Assembly: GCA_964475835.1 (NCBI GenBank)
Contig: CAYYYL010000002.1
Coordinates: 1-64,000, forward strand
Direction: 5' to 3'
Length of the DNA: 64,000 nt
From: JABDCI01 sp964475835
GTDB taxonomy: Bacteria; Verrucomicrobiota; Verrucomicrobiia; JABWAM01
Part shown: positions 42,343 through 51,419 of the stretch, one piece after another
Layout: each line of letters opens with the position of its first letter
Numbering within the stretch: position 1 is the stretch's first letter
Position numbers and translations under genes: made by a program
The notes under the pieces: model-generated
Told to the model about the DNA's origin: nothing
The model's database searches: none
What the model saw: only the letters and a program-made list of their open reading frames with translations

Positions 42343-43655
42343 CTAGTTTGAAAATAATTCGAGGTAGAGGGGTTCCTTTCCCAATTCGATGGAGTCATCG
42401 ACGTTGTGGGTCTCGCCCAAAAGGGTGGTGACACGGCCACGTTTGTAGGGTGACGGGAGGGTGAATACGACCCGATCCTCGTCACTCCAGAGTACGAGAA
42501 TTGGGGTTTTCAATTTTCGAAACTGGTAGACATGAATTCGACCTCCGGTGTCCAGCTTGCCTTCAGGTATGGAGTCCATCAACAGGTTGCTCCAGACTTG
42601 ATGGGCCGTATAAGCAGGGAGAGGGGTGTTTTCGGGGGTCATGAGCCCGAAATCCGTGTCACGGTTGGTGGTCGCAATTTTTTTAAAATTTTTCAGACCG
42701 CACCAAAAGATACATTGAGCCTGGTGGAGGCCGATAGCCTGGGTATAGGTTTGCACCAGGTGAATGCTTTTCCGGTACTCTTCGTAGTCCCGATGCCGGG
42801 TCTCAAAGTACATGCTTGTGGTGGATGTTTCGGTGATCCAGAGGGGTTTTGGCGAGGTAAATTTATCGAGGATTGGAGTGGTTGCCGCGATGGCTTCATC
42901 GAGGGTTCCGGATGAGGGAAAATGGTGGATGTTAAAAATATCAAAAAAATAACTTCCCCCTAGGTTCAGGAGGGTTTTCAACCACTCGGTTTTTTGCGGA
43001 GTTGCAAGGCCACCGAGCAGAACCTGGGCGTTGCGATCGCCTTCCTTGATGCTGGTATATGCGGTTTTAAGGATGGGAAAATATTCGCTGGCATCCGGGT
43101 TTGCATCACCTTTCCAATGGGCGGGGGTGTCGGGTTCGCTCCAAACTTCGTAGTATTTGATTTTTCCGTGATAACGGTCGGCCAGGGCCCGACAGAAATC
43201 GCGAAGGCTGGCAAGGTCCTTGGTCGGAAAATGAGTGCGGGAGACGTTGTGCCCGTAGACCTCATGGCTCTGTTCCTGGCCGTTCCAGCGATTGGAGATG
43301 GGAAGTNNNNNNNNNNAAAAAGAAAATCCAGTCCTGCCTGATCCACGGCCATGTTGACTGCTGCATCAAGGGACTTCCAATTGTAGTGATCCCGTTCTGG
43401 CTCCAGGATGTCCCATCCATCGGCATTGCAGCGAATGATGCCGACCTTCAGGTTTTTTGCGTATTCGATTTCACGGCTCCACATTTCAGATGTGGCCGAA
43501 AGTCCGATTCCGGTGACGAGCCCCATCCCGATGCGTTTAGAGTGGAGCGTTTCCTCCAGGTGATGAGCGGGGGGGGATGAATGGCCATGGGGCTTCTCTG
43601 GAGAGCAACCAGCCAGACAGCAAACAAGGGTGGTTAGAAAAAGAATTTTCCTCAT
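42343..43655 (-). CDS. Lipoprotein glycoside hydrolase, clan GH-A type, interrupted by an N run
   Basis: The N-terminal 113 codons begin MRKILFLTTLVCCLAGCS, a lipoprotein signal. After the gap the frame changes and reads LPISNRWNGQEQSHEVYGHNVSR, YYEVWSEPDTPAHWKG (candidate acid/base Glu; most GH-A enzymes have WNEP, here WSEP) and later ITETSTTS (candidate nucleophile Glu in TET). The last 70 residues form a beta-rich domain. GH39/GH5-like family members hydrolyse beta-glycosides; the substrate is unknown. The two halves share one frame if the true gap length leaves remainder 2 on division by 3. Confidence 0.72.
43307..43316. other. Run of 10 N, assembly gap
   Basis: Ten Ns inside the glycoside hydrolase gene. 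Unlike the first run, the flanks (GGGAAGT and AAAAAG) do not share an overlap. The frames on both sides can be joined only if the real missing length is 2 mod 3. Confidence 0.95.
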
Positions 43656-43725
43656 GTTCTCGGGTCACTTTGACTTTTCGTGAGGATCTTGTTAGTCTGG
43701 TGGACTGAAATTTGCACGATCTTTC

Positions 43726-44073
43726 ATGATGATTCACCTTTTAAAGTCAAAGCTTCATCGGGCCACGGTTACCGACGGAAATGTGAACTATGAGGGAAGC
43801 ATCACTGTGTCCGAGGATTTAATGGAGGCGGTTGATTTTCGTCCTTACGAGAGGGTGTTGATCGGCAATATGGGAAATGGTGAACGTTTTGAAACCTATC
43901 TGATCGCGGGCAGGCGCGGGAAGGGGGAGATCTGTTTGAATGGGGCGACGGCACATCTTGGAAAAGCCGGGGATCTTCTCACTATCATGAGTTTTGTGGG
44001 GCTTGACGAGGCCGAGGCTGCAAAACACGCGCCCCAAACAGTGACTTTGCTCGCGGGTAACAAACTTCCGTAA
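43726..44073 (+). CDS. panD: Aspartate 1-decarboxylase PanD
   Basis: The 115-residue proenzyme has the PanD start LLKSKLHRATVTDGNVNYEGSITV. Self-cleavage at Gly24-Ser25 (YEGS) would produce the pyruvoyl group. It makes beta-alanine for pantothenate and CoA. coaC (49143) and coaE (53059) of the same pathway are also in the window. It is followed 3 bp later by thrB. Confidence 0.95.
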   Translation: MMIHLLKSKLHRATVTDGNVNYEGSITVSEDLMEAVDFRPYERVLIGNMGNGERFETYLIAGRRGKGEICLNGATAHLGKAGDLLTIMSFVGLDEAEAAKHAPQTVTLLAGNKLP

Positions 44074-44076
44074 CCG

Positions 44077-45006
44077 GTGAAGTCTCCCACCGCCATCACC
44101 GTACGGGTTCCCGCAACCAGCGCCAATGTAGGGCCGGGATTTGACAGTCTGGGGATCGCCCTCCGCCTCTATAATGAAGTGGATGTTCAATTTTCAACCG
44201 GGCGGGATATTCGATTGATTCCTCCCGAGGGGGCGACTCCAACGTCTGGGTCTATTCGGATGGCAAACGAAGCTGCCCTTTGCTTTTTTGAACGATTGGG
44301 AGAAGCTCGGCGAGGTGCTGTGGTGCGCATCCGGGGGGAGGTTCCGATTGCACGGGGGCTTGGCAGCAGTGTGACGGCGCGCCTGGGCATCGTGGCGGGA
44401 TTAAACGCCCTGTGCGGAAATCCGCTCAACCGGCAGGGGTTGCTGGATCTGATCACGGAACTTGAGGGACATCCGGACAACGCCGCTCCCGCCATCCTTG
44501 GAGGGTTTGTCGTTTCCGCCAAAGTGGGGGACGAGGTGACAGCCTATTCCACAAAACTTCCCACGGGGTTAAAATTTGTGGCGGCGATTCCGGATTTTGA
44601 AGTTCAGACGAAGAAGGCCCGGGCTCTTCTACCGAAAACCCTTCGATTTTCCGATGCCGTGCACAACGTCAACCGGGTGGCCATGCTTGTGGGAGCCTTT
44701 ATGAAGAAAGATTATCCCTCCATTGGCAGGTATCTGGAGGATCGCCTTCACCAGCCCTATCGTGCGGTTTTGATTCCCCAGCTTTTCGAATGTCTGAACG
44801 CTGCGGTCCTTTCAGGTGCGATTGGTGGGTGGTTGAGTGGCAGTGGTTCGACAATCATGGCGATCACGTCAGGGGATCCCCTTAAGGTCGGTGCGGCGAT
44901 GAAGCAGGTGTTTACCCGCCAACGAATTCGAGCCCAGGTTCATGTCCTTACCGCGGACAATCGGGGAGTGACAGTCGCTCCTGCCGCACGTGTCATCGCT
45001 GAATAA
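44077..45006 (+). CDS. thrB: Homoserine kinase ThrB
   Basis: The 309-residue GHMP kinase shows VRVPATSANVGPGFDSLGIALRL, the ATP loop PIARGLGSSVTARLGIVAGLN and the C-terminal GGWLSGSGSTIMAIT. It phosphorylates homoserine in threonine synthesis. The start is GTG at 44077 in an operon with panD. The 3' end overlaps the convergent rex gene by 14 bp, so the two transcripts could interfere. Confidence 0.93.
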   Translation: MKSPTAITVRVPATSANVGPGFDSLGIALRLYNEVDVQFSTGRDIRLIPPEGATPTSGSIRMANEAALCFFERLGEARRGAVVRIRGEVPIARGLGSSVTARLGIVAGLNALCGNPLNRQGLLDLITELEGHPDNAAPAILGGFVVSAKVGDEVTAYSTKLPTGLKFVAAIPDFEVQTKKARALLPKTLRFSDAVHNVNRVAMLVGAFMKKDYPSIGRYLEDRLHQPYRAVLIPQLFECLNAAVLSGAIGGWLSGSGSTIMAITSGDPLKVGAAMKQVFTRQRIRAQVHVLTADNRGVTVAPAARVIAE

Positions 45007-45610
45007 AATAGGCCAGATTTTCGAGTTCGATGGCGAGGTTGACGTTGTTGACCATCACGCTATCCGGGACCATCAGGATCACAGGCGCAAAATTGAGAAT
45101 GGCTGTGATACCGGCTGTCACCAGTCGATTGGCCATTTCCTGGGCCTCGGTTCCTGGAATGGACAGAATGGCCATCTTAATCCCGCGGTCCTTGATGGTT
45201 TTTGTCATTTCTGAAACGGGGAGGATGGGGATGTTCGGATCCTTTCCACGGGGACGTGCGGGATCAAGGTCAAATCCGGCGACGATTTCAAAGCCTGCTT
45301 TTTCGAAGCCTTTATAGCTGAGTAGAGCGGTTCCAAGATTTCCGACCCCGATGAGAATGACAGGTTGGAATTGATTGGTTCCAAGAAAGGCCGTCAGCTT
45401 CTGAGTCAAATCGCCGACTTGATAGCCGAGCCCGCGCTTCCCGAGGGGGCCGAGGTGGGTCAGGTCTTTGCGAAGCTGGGTGGGCTTAACTCCGGCGACC
45501 CGTGCGAGGGCTTCGGAGGAGACAGTATCCATCTTGTTCTCCCCAAGGCGATGCAAGCTTCGCAGGTACACAGAGAGGCGATAGATGGTTCGGCGGGGAA
45601 TGGATTTCAC
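44993..45610 (-). CDS. rex: Redox-sensing transcriptional repressor Rex
   Basis: The 205-residue protein begins KSIPRRTIYRLSVYLRSL, then the winged helix VSSEALARVAGVKPTQLRKDL and TYR-type region LGYQVGDL. The NAD-binding Rossmann motif ILIGVGNLGTALL and the domain-swapped helix at the C-terminus (VNNVNLAIELENLAYFI) complete it. Rex senses NADH/NAD and represses respiration and fermentation genes. The start is GTG at 45610; no Shine-Dalgarno site is evident. No Rex box (TTGTGA-N6-TCACAA) was seen in the 94 bp upstream. Confidence 0.92.
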   Translation of the reverse strand: MKSIPRRTIYRLSVYLRSLHRLGENKMDTVSSEALARVAGVKPTQLRKDLTHLGPLGKRGLGYQVGDLTQKLTAFLGTNQFQPVILIGVGNLGTALLSYKGFEKAGFEIVAGFDLDPARPRGKDPNIPILPVSEMTKTIKDRGIKMAILSIPGTEAQEMANRLVTAGITAILNFAPVILMVPDSVMVNNVNLAIELENLAYFIQR

Positions 45611-45704
45611 GTTAATCGATGGAGGGTGATTGTAAAACTTCCTGGAATCTAATCTACACCATAATTCCAATGTATGCGTCTTGCGGCGAAGGTAATGCGG
45701 CGGT

Positions 45705-47492
45705 ATGACTTTCATCATGCTTCAAGGTGTGGAAGAACAACGCGCTAGCCCGAATCCTGAAACCCTGTGGGTTTTGCCAGAGGTGGAAGGGGATGCGGTG
45801 AAGGGGCTTTCGGAATCGTTGGGTGTTACCAAAACGCTTGCCCAGATTCTTTTGAACCGGGGCCTGAAAGATCCGGTCGATGCACGCCGATTTCTCACCT
45901 GTCAATTGCGGGATCTGACCGATCCGTTCCTCCTTCCGGATATGACGCCTGGAGTGGAGCGGGTCTGGCGGGCGATTGAAAACCGTGAGACGATTGCGCT
46001 TTATGGGGACTACGATGTCGATGGGGTCACCTCCGTCGCCATCATGCATCGGGTGCTGAAGGCATTGAAGGCGGAGCGGGTCGTGCCCTTTCTTCCCGAT
46101 CGATTTGACGAAGGGTACGGACTGACAAGAGCGGGGATTGATCGTTGTCTCGCCGGGGACGTCCCGAAACTGATCATCGTGCTGGATTGTGGGACGAATT
46201 CGGAGGAGGAGGTCCGGGTTCTTGCGGATCGCAGGATCGATGTGGTGATCCTAGATCATCATGAACCATCGTCACCGGCAAAGCCGCTGGCGCTTGTGAA
46301 TTACAAACTCGGGCATTCGAAAAACTGGGAGGCGGAATATTGCACCGCGGGGCTTGTGTTTAAATTCTGCCACGCGTTGTTGAAGCATGGGCGGGGGAAG
46401 GGGAAGTCCGTGGCGAAAGATCTGGATTTGCGAGATCATCTTGACCTCGTGGCCCTTGCGACCATCGCGGATATCGCCCCCCTTCGGGGAGAAAATCGGA
46501 TTCTGACACGGCATGGATTGCGTCAGATGGCACAGACAAGGTCCCCGGGATTGAAAGCGTTGATCCAAGTCTCAGGAATTCGTGGGGAGCCTTCCGGTTA
46601 CGATTGTGGTTTCCGGCTTGGGCCACGCCTTAATGCGGCGGGGCGCTTGGAGTCTGCGATGGCGTCACTTCAATTGCTACTGAGCGATGAAGATTCTGAA
46701 GTGAGGGAAATTGCAGACCGCCTGGATGGCACCAATCGCGAGCGACAGGCGGAGGAGGCTCGCGTTTTTGCCGAGGCGCGGGAAATGGCCCAGGATCAGG
46801 CGGGTCGGGAGGGATGCCGGGTGATGGTGGTAGCAGGGCGGGGCTGGCATGAGGGGGTTGTCGGCATCGTGGCCTCGCGTCTGGTGCGGGAGTTCTACCT
46901 GCCTGCGTTTGTGATATCGCTGAATGGCGAGGGCAGGGGCAAGGGAAGCGGAAGGAGTATCGAAGGTTTTTGTCTTGCCACGGCGGTCCAGGCTACTCGC
47001 AGCTTTCTCCTCAAAGGCGGTGGGCATTCCATGGCAGCGGGGATTTCGATTGAAGGCGCGCAGGTCGAGTCCTGGCGCGAGGCGTTGCAAGTCCACGCAC
47101 GGGTGGATCAGGGGTTGGAAGGTGATCGATTGAAGCGAATGGTGCGCATTGATGTGGAAGTGGGGATGGAGGATCTGACATTCGGAGTGCTCGAGGAGCT
47201 CCAGAAACTCGAGCCGTGTGGAATGGGAAACCCACGGCCGGCGCTCCTGGTTCGTCATGTGGAAATGGTGAGTGACGCCCGAACCGTGGGGGCTGACAAA
47301 AAGCATTTGAAACTGACTTTGAAACAGGGACGGGGGAGGATGGATGCGATCGCTTTTGGGCGGGGAGCCCTTTCCTCCAGGGCGGTGAAGGGGAGCCGCT
47401 GGGATTTGGTCTTCGAGCTCGAAAAAAATGAGTTTATGGGGGCCACCAAATTACAGTTAAATATTCGGGAAATGATGGAGTCCCGGACTTGA
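45705..47492 (+). CDS. recJ: Single-stranded-DNA-specific exonuclease RecJ
   Basis: The 595-residue protein carries the DHH phosphoesterase motifs: YGDYDVDGVTS (about residues 99-108), LDCGTNS, and VILDHHEPS (about 183-190), and the DHHA1 region with GGGHSMAAGISIE (about 440-452), then an OB-like C-terminal domain. RecJ digests single-stranded DNA 5' to 3' in recombination and repair. A start 9 bp downstream is possible (MLQGVEEQ). Divergent from rex. Confidence 0.94.
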   Translation: MTFIMLQGVEEQRASPNPETLWVLPEVEGDAVKGLSESLGVTKTLAQILLNRGLKDPVDARRFLTCQLRDLTDPFLLPDMTPGVERVWRAIENRETIALYGDYDVDGVTSVAIMHRVLKALKAERVVPFLPDRFDEGYGLTRAGIDRCLAGDVPKLIIVLDCGTNSEEEVRVLADRRIDVVILDHHEPSSPAKPLALVNYKLGHSKNWEAEYCTAGLVFKFCHALLKHGRGKGKSVAKDLDLRDHLDLVALATIADIAPLRGENRILTRHGLRQMAQTRSPGLKALIQVSGIRGEPSGYDCGFRLGPRLNAAGRLESAMASLQLLLSDEDSEVREIADRLDGTNRERQAEEARVFAEAREMAQDQAGREGCRVMVVAGRGWHEGVVGIVASRLVREFYLPAFVISLNGEGRGKGSGRSIEGFCLATAVQATRSFLLKGGGHSMAAGISIEGAQVESWREALQVHARVDQGLEGDRLKRMVRIDVEVGMEDLTFGVLEELQKLEPCGMGNPRPALLVRHVEMVSDARTVGADKKHLKLTLKQGRGRMDAIAFGRGALSSRAVKGSRWDLVFELEKNEFMGATKLQLNIREMMESRT

Positions 47493-47535
47493 GAATGAAA
47501 CCCGGGCCATGTAGAGAACCGGAAAAGGAAATTCA

Positions 47536-48414
47536 ATGCGAAGCATGACAGGATATGGAAGGGGTGAAGTGCACCACGGCGGGCTGAAGTTCAGTGTCGA
47601 ACTGAATTCGGTCAACCGCAAGCAATCGGATATTGTGGTGGATCTCCCCCGGGAACTAATCGAACTGGAGCCGAGAATCCGGGATGAAATCAATGCGGTT
47701 GTTTCGCGTGGCAGACTCAATGTGGTGGTGGCATGGCACCGTGCCAATGGATCCCGTCATGCCGAAGTGCGGCTGGATGAGGATCTTGCAAGAGGGTATC
47801 TCCGGGCGCTACTTCGGCTCCAAAAAAGCCTCAAGGTGGGCGGTGAGATCGGTCTGGAAGCCATTCTTCGCTGTCCGGGAGTGATGAAAATGGCGGAGTC
47901 GGAATTGGAGCCTGAGACCGTGTGGCCGCATGTGGAAAAATCGCTAAAACAGGCTTTGGAAGGACTGGTGAAGATGAGGGAAAAGGAGGGCAGGCATCTT
48001 CGAAAGGATCTTGTGGCAAGGCTTGAGATTCTGGAAAAGGGTGCCCGTAAAATCCGGGAACTTGCTCCCGCCATGGTGGAGCGCTACCGCGAACAACTTC
48101 ACGAACGAATTCAAAAATCCGGGATCCAGGTTTCGTTTGACGATGAGAGGTTATTAAAGGAAGTCGCCTTTTTTGCGGATCGTTCGGATATCACCGAGGA
48201 GCTTACCCGTTTGGAAAGCCATTGGGTGCAGTTCAGAGACAGTCTGGATCAGAGCAAACCGGTGGGGCGGGCTCTCGATTTCCTTTCCCAGGAGATCAAT
48301 CGCGAGATTAATACGATCGGCAGCAAGGCGAACCATGCGGGAATTTCCCAGACGGTAGTTGCGATGAAGAGTGAAATCGAACGAATCCGGGAGCAGGTTC
48401 AGAATATTGAGTAG
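47536..48414 (+). CDS. yicC: YicC-family endoribonuclease
   Basis: The 292-residue protein starts MRSMTGYGRG and ends GRALDFLSQEINREINTIGSKANHAGISQTVVAMKSEIERIREQVQNIE. Both are diagnostic for the YicC-like family (recently shown to be endoribonucleases in E. coli and B. subtilis). Positioned before gmk, the same order as in many bacteria. Confidence 0.92.
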   Translation: MRSMTGYGRGEVHHGGLKFSVELNSVNRKQSDIVVDLPRELIELEPRIRDEINAVVSRGRLNVVVAWHRANGSRHAEVRLDEDLARGYLRALLRLQKSLKVGGEIGLEAILRCPGVMKMAESELEPETVWPHVEKSLKQALEGLVKMREKEGRHLRKDLVARLEILEKGARKIRELAPAMVERYREQLHERIQKSGIQVSFDDERLLKEVAFFADRSDITEELTRLESHWVQFRDSLDQSKPVGRALDFLSQEINREINTIGSKANHAGISQTVVAMKSEIERIREQVQNIE

Positions 48415-48531
48415 TTGAAAGTTGGGGGTTGGGGGGGCACTATACCGCCTGCAAGCTACGTTTCCTTCATGACTGGGGTATCGTTTTGGATGGAAACGTT
48501 CCTCAACTCTCACCGTTCAACTTTGTAGAAC

Positions 48532-49137
48532 ATGCACCGTAGCGGCATTCTTTTTGTAGTGTCGGCTCCTTCCGGGGCCGGAAAGACCACGTTGTGTGAC
48601 AATCTTCGGAAGCATCCGGATTTTGCTTATTCGGTTTCCTGTACAACCCGCAAGCCCCGGCGGGGTGAGGTTGAAGGGAAGGATTACCACTTCATGACGG
48701 AGTCAGTGTTCGAGCAACGACGGGAAAATCACTATTTTTTGGAGACGGCGAAGGTGCATGGGCATTGGTATGGCACTCCGCTGCAGCCTATTAAAGATGC
48801 CTTGAACCGTGGAGAGGATATGCTTCTCGATATTGATGTTCAGGGAGCTCGTAATGTCCGTACCCATCCCGATGCCGTGGTTCGCGCGGCGTTGGTGGAT
48901 GTGTTCCTCATGCCGGCAACGTTTGAGGAATTGGAGCGACGCCTTCGCAAGCGGGCGACCGATGATGAAAAAACCATTGAACGGCGTCTTTCCGTGGCGC
49001 GTGAGGAAATGCGTCACTGGCGTGAATACGCGTATGTCATCCTGTCTGGAGCCGCAGAGGAGGATGTTCAGAAATTCCGGGCCATCATGAAGGCGGAACG
49101 TTATCGCACAGCCCGTTTGATTCTTGAGGAGTTGTAA
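48532..49137 (+). CDS. gmk: Guanylate kinase Gmk
   Basis: The 201-residue protein has the P-loop VSAPSGAGKTTLCDNL, the GMP-binding SCTTRKPRRGEVEGKDYHF, and the lid RATDDEKTIERRL. It phosphorylates GMP to GDP. It lies 117 bp after yicC. The intergenic part holds GTTGAAAG-rich and GTTTCC/GGAAAC inverted sequences but no clear terminator. rpoZ, which often follows gmk, is absent here. Confidence 0.95.
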   Translation: MHRSGILFVVSAPSGAGKTTLCDNLRKHPDFAYSVSCTTRKPRRGEVEGKDYHFMTESVFEQRRENHYFLETAKVHGHWYGTPLQPIKDALNRGEDMLLDIDVQGARNVRTHPDAVVRAALVDVFLMPATFEELERRLRKRATDDEKTIERRLSVAREEMRHWREYAYVILSGAAEEDVQKFRAIMKAERYRTARLILEEL

Positions 49138-49142
49138 CCCGC

Positions 49143-49682
49143 ATGAAGACAAAGACCATTCTCCTGGGAGTGACGGGATCCATTGCAGCGTACAAAGCTG
49201 CTGAAATCGCAAGTCAGCTCACAAAATTGGGTCACGCGGTGCATGCGATCCTGACCCTGGATGCTACGCGTTTTGTGACGCCTCTGACATTCAAAACGCT
49301 GACTCAGAATCCTGTGGTGGTGAATCTGTTCGATGAGGAATTGGGTGAGCGTCCGACTCATATTGAGCTCGCCGACAAGGCGGATTTGCTTCTGATTGCG
49401 CCTGCCACGGCGAACGTGCTCGCGAAACTTGCCCACGGCCTTGCGGATGATGCTCTTTCGGCGATCGCCCTGGCCACCGGGGCTCCACTTCTGATCGCAC
49501 CTGCCATGAACGGCAAAATGTGGTCCCATCCCGCCACCGAGGAAAATGTCCGGATTTTGAAGGAGCGCGGTGCGAAATGGATCGGTCCCGATAAAGGCCT
49601 CCTTGCCTGCGGGTACGAAGGGTTGGGGCGTATGTGGGAGCCGCAGGGGATCGTTCAGGCGGCGGTGAGGCTTTTGAAGTGA
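49143..49682 (+). CDS. coaC: Stand-alone phosphopantothenoylcysteine decarboxylase CoaC
   Basis: The 179-residue flavoprotein shows LLGVTGSIAAYKAAEI, His in ERPTHIELAD, the APATANVLAKLAHGLADD motif, APAMNGKMWSHPAT and the Cys loop LLACGYEGLGRM, i.e. the complete CoaC half of the Dfp enzyme. No CoaB domain follows; the protein stops here and the next gene is on the other strand. It makes 4'-phosphopantetheine, an intermediate of CoA synthesis. A coaB gene would have to be elsewhere. Confidence 0.92.
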   Translation: MKTKTILLGVTGSIAAYKAAEIASQLTKLGHAVHAILTLDATRFVTPLTFKTLTQNPVVVNLFDEELGERPTHIELADKADLLLIAPATANVLAKLAHGLADDALSAIALATGAPLLIAPAMNGKMWSHPATEENVRILKERGAKWIGPDKGLLACGYEGLGRMWEPQGIVQAAVRLLK

Positions 49683-49683
49683 A

Positions 49684-50292
49684 TCACCCGACCATCACCC
49701 GACGTCCGTTAATTCGGAGTCTGTTTTCGGACCAAAGTCGGATGGCCTCCACATAAAGGCGGTGTTCCTCCACTTGAATTCTCGCGTGGAGGGTTAGTTC
49801 GGTATCATTGGCTAAAATGGGAACTACCGCTTGGGAAATGATCGGACCTGCGTCCATTTCGGGCGTTACGAAGTGAACGGTGCATCCTGTGTACCGCGCT
49901 CCATAGCTGAGGGCTTGTTTCCAGGCTTCAAGGCCGGGAAATGCCGGAAGCACGGAGGGATGGATGTTGATGACACGGTTTTCGAATTCGGAAAGGAAGG
50001 GGGCTTTTAAAATCCGCATGAACCCTGCGAGAACCACGAGATCCACCTTGGCATCCTTGAGCGCTTGCACGTATTCGCGCTCGATTTCCGGTTCCAGTTT
50101 GGTCCGAAACTTTCCAGGGGGGATGTGGCGTGCTGGAAATTGATGTTCCCGGGCGAGATCAAGGATTCCGGCTTCTGCCACGTCCGAGATGACGATGGGA
50201 ATTTCGACCTTCAAGAGGCCCTGTTGAACGGCGTCTGCGATCGCCGCGAAGTTGGATCCTTTGCCGGATCCTAGAATGCCAATGCGTTTCAT
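49684..50292 (-). CDS. purN: Phosphoribosylglycinamide formyltransferase PurN
   Basis: The 202-residue enzyme has MKRIGILGSGKGSNFAAIAD, the catalytic Asn-His in INIHPSVLPAFPG, GCTVHFVTPEMDAGPIISQ with the catalytic Asp, and ENRLRINGRRV at the end. It uses 10-formyltetrahydrofolate to make FGAR. It is last in a minus-strand trio (SRPBCC, rfaE2, purN) and almost touches coaC. Confidence 0.95.
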   Translation of the reverse strand: MKRIGILGSGKGSNFAAIADAVQQGLLKVEIPIVISDVAEAGILDLAREHQFPARHIPPGKFRTKLEPEIEREYVQALKDAKVDLVVLAGFMRILKAPFLSEFENRVINIHPSVLPAFPGLEAWKQALSYGARYTGCTVHFVTPEMDAGPIISQAVVPILANDTELTLHARIQVEEHRLYVEAIRLWSENRLRINGRRVMVG

Positions 50293-50304
50293 GGTCGGAT
50301 GAGC

Positions 50305-50802
50305 TTATGATTTAAGCCGTTTCAAAGTGTTGGTGGTGGAATAGCCCCGCCATATGGGCAGAAGGGCGATTTTTCCACCTCCCGCCTCCACCGCACTGCG
50401 CTCCTCGGGATTTAGGGTGTCCAGTTTGTAGTCGCCGCCCTTGACGTAGATTTCCGGTTTCAAGCGGCGGAGAATGGGGGTGGCGCGTTTGGTGCCAAAG
50501 ATTACGACAAAATCCACGCATCCGAGGCCCGCAAGTACGCGGGCGCGGCTTTGTTGGTTGTTCACAGGGCGTCCACGGCCCTTAAGCTCGCGGACGGAGC
50601 GATCCGAATTGAGTCCTACGACAAGACAGTCTCCGCAGGATTTCGCGGCTTCCAAATAATTCACATGTCCGACATGGAGGATGTCGAAACATCCATTGGT
50701 GAATACGATTTTTTGTTTGTGATGACGGAGTTGGGCGAGGGTTCGTTCAAGGTGGGAAAGGCGAACGACTTTTCTGGCAGAACTGTTTTTGGATGTTCTC
50801 AC
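50305..50802 (-). CDS. rfaE2: Heptose 1-phosphate adenylyltransferase RfaE2 (HldC)
   Basis: The 165-residue nucleotidyltransferase has the HxGH motif GCFDILHVGHVNYLEAAK and the C-terminal PEIYVKGGDYK...LLPIWRGYSTTN, diagnostic of D-glycero-beta-D-manno-heptose 1-phosphate adenylyltransferases. It makes ADP-heptose for LPS core; the kinase half (RfaE1) is not fused and must be elsewhere. 12 bp upstream of purN. Confidence 0.93.
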   Translation of the reverse strand: MRTSKNSSARKVVRLSHLERTLAQLRHHKQKIVFTNGCFDILHVGHVNYLEAAKSCGDCLVVGLNSDRSVRELKGRGRPVNNQQSRARVLAGLGCVDFVVIFGTKRATPILRRLKPEIYVKGGDYKLDTLNPEERSAVEAGGGKIALLPIWRGYSTTNTLKRLKS

Positions 50803-50824
50803 AGGGGAGTAATTTTCTTAATCC

Positions 50825-51364
50825 TCAATTGTTTGAGTAACGGGGTGTGGATTTGAGGGGGGATTCGTTTTTTCTTGTCCTGGCCCGCGTTTCAGCATGG
50901 GGCGGGGCGTTGGAAAAATGTTCCTGAAGGGCCTTTGTGCGATGGGTGAAGATTCGGTGAATCCAGGGGCGGAAAAAGAGGCGATTGATCCATTTCCCGA
51001 GAAATCCCATGGGAAGATGGTAGAGGACACACTCGGTGATTCGGGTTTGATTGGGGGCCAGGGCTTCAAAATAGTAGTCATGCTCCCATGACCGAAGGAA
51101 GCTTCGCTGCCACATGTAGGCGATGTGTCGTTTGGGACTGAAGGAGTGAACATACGACTTCCATTCCACGGGAATCCCCAGGATGCGTGCTTGAAAGTGT
51201 ATGGAGGATCCCTGGGTCAGGTGTCGGGAGGTTCGATGGATGATCTGGAGGTTGAGGGATGGGGGAAGGACTCCAGCAATCTGGTCGGTATCGGTAAAAT
51301 AGTGGAACACCTTGTCAACGGGACCATGGAGAACTATTTTTTCGGTGTAGCTGCACAGCGACAT
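50825..51364 (-). CDS. SRPBCC-family (polyketide cyclase/START-like) protein
   Basis: The 179-residue protein (YTEKIVLHGPVDKVFHYFTDTDQIAGVLPPSL...SIHFQARILGIPVEWKSYV...YYFEALAPNQTRITECVLYHLPMGFLGKWINRLFFRPWIHRIFTHR) follows the SRPBCC lipid-binding fold of the CoxG/cyclase-dehydrase type. The polar, Arg/Asn-rich C-terminal tail of about 25 residues is probably disordered. Ligand unknown. In a run with rfaE2. Confidence 0.78.
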   Translation of the reverse strand: MSLCSYTEKIVLHGPVDKVFHYFTDTDQIAGVLPPSLNLQIIHRTSRHLTQGSSIHFQARILGIPVEWKSYVHSFSPKRHIAYMWQRSFLRSWEHDYYFEALAPNQTRITECVLYHLPMGFLGKWINRLFFRPWIHRIFTHRTKALQEHFSNAPPHAETRARTRKNESPLKSTPRYSNN

Positions 51365-51419
51365 AAAGAGTTGAGAACGTTATGGTAAAAGACTACAGAT
51401 TTCCAAGGAAAGATTTTTT

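Noticed and set aside
45611..45704. Possible Rex operator between rex and recJ
   Set aside because: No TTGTGA-N6-TCACAA-like sequence was found.
48415..48531. GTTGAAAG-rich ends and a GTTTCC/GGAAAC pair between yicC and gmk
   Set aside because: Pairing is imperfect and weak; neither a terminator nor a repeat family can be supported.
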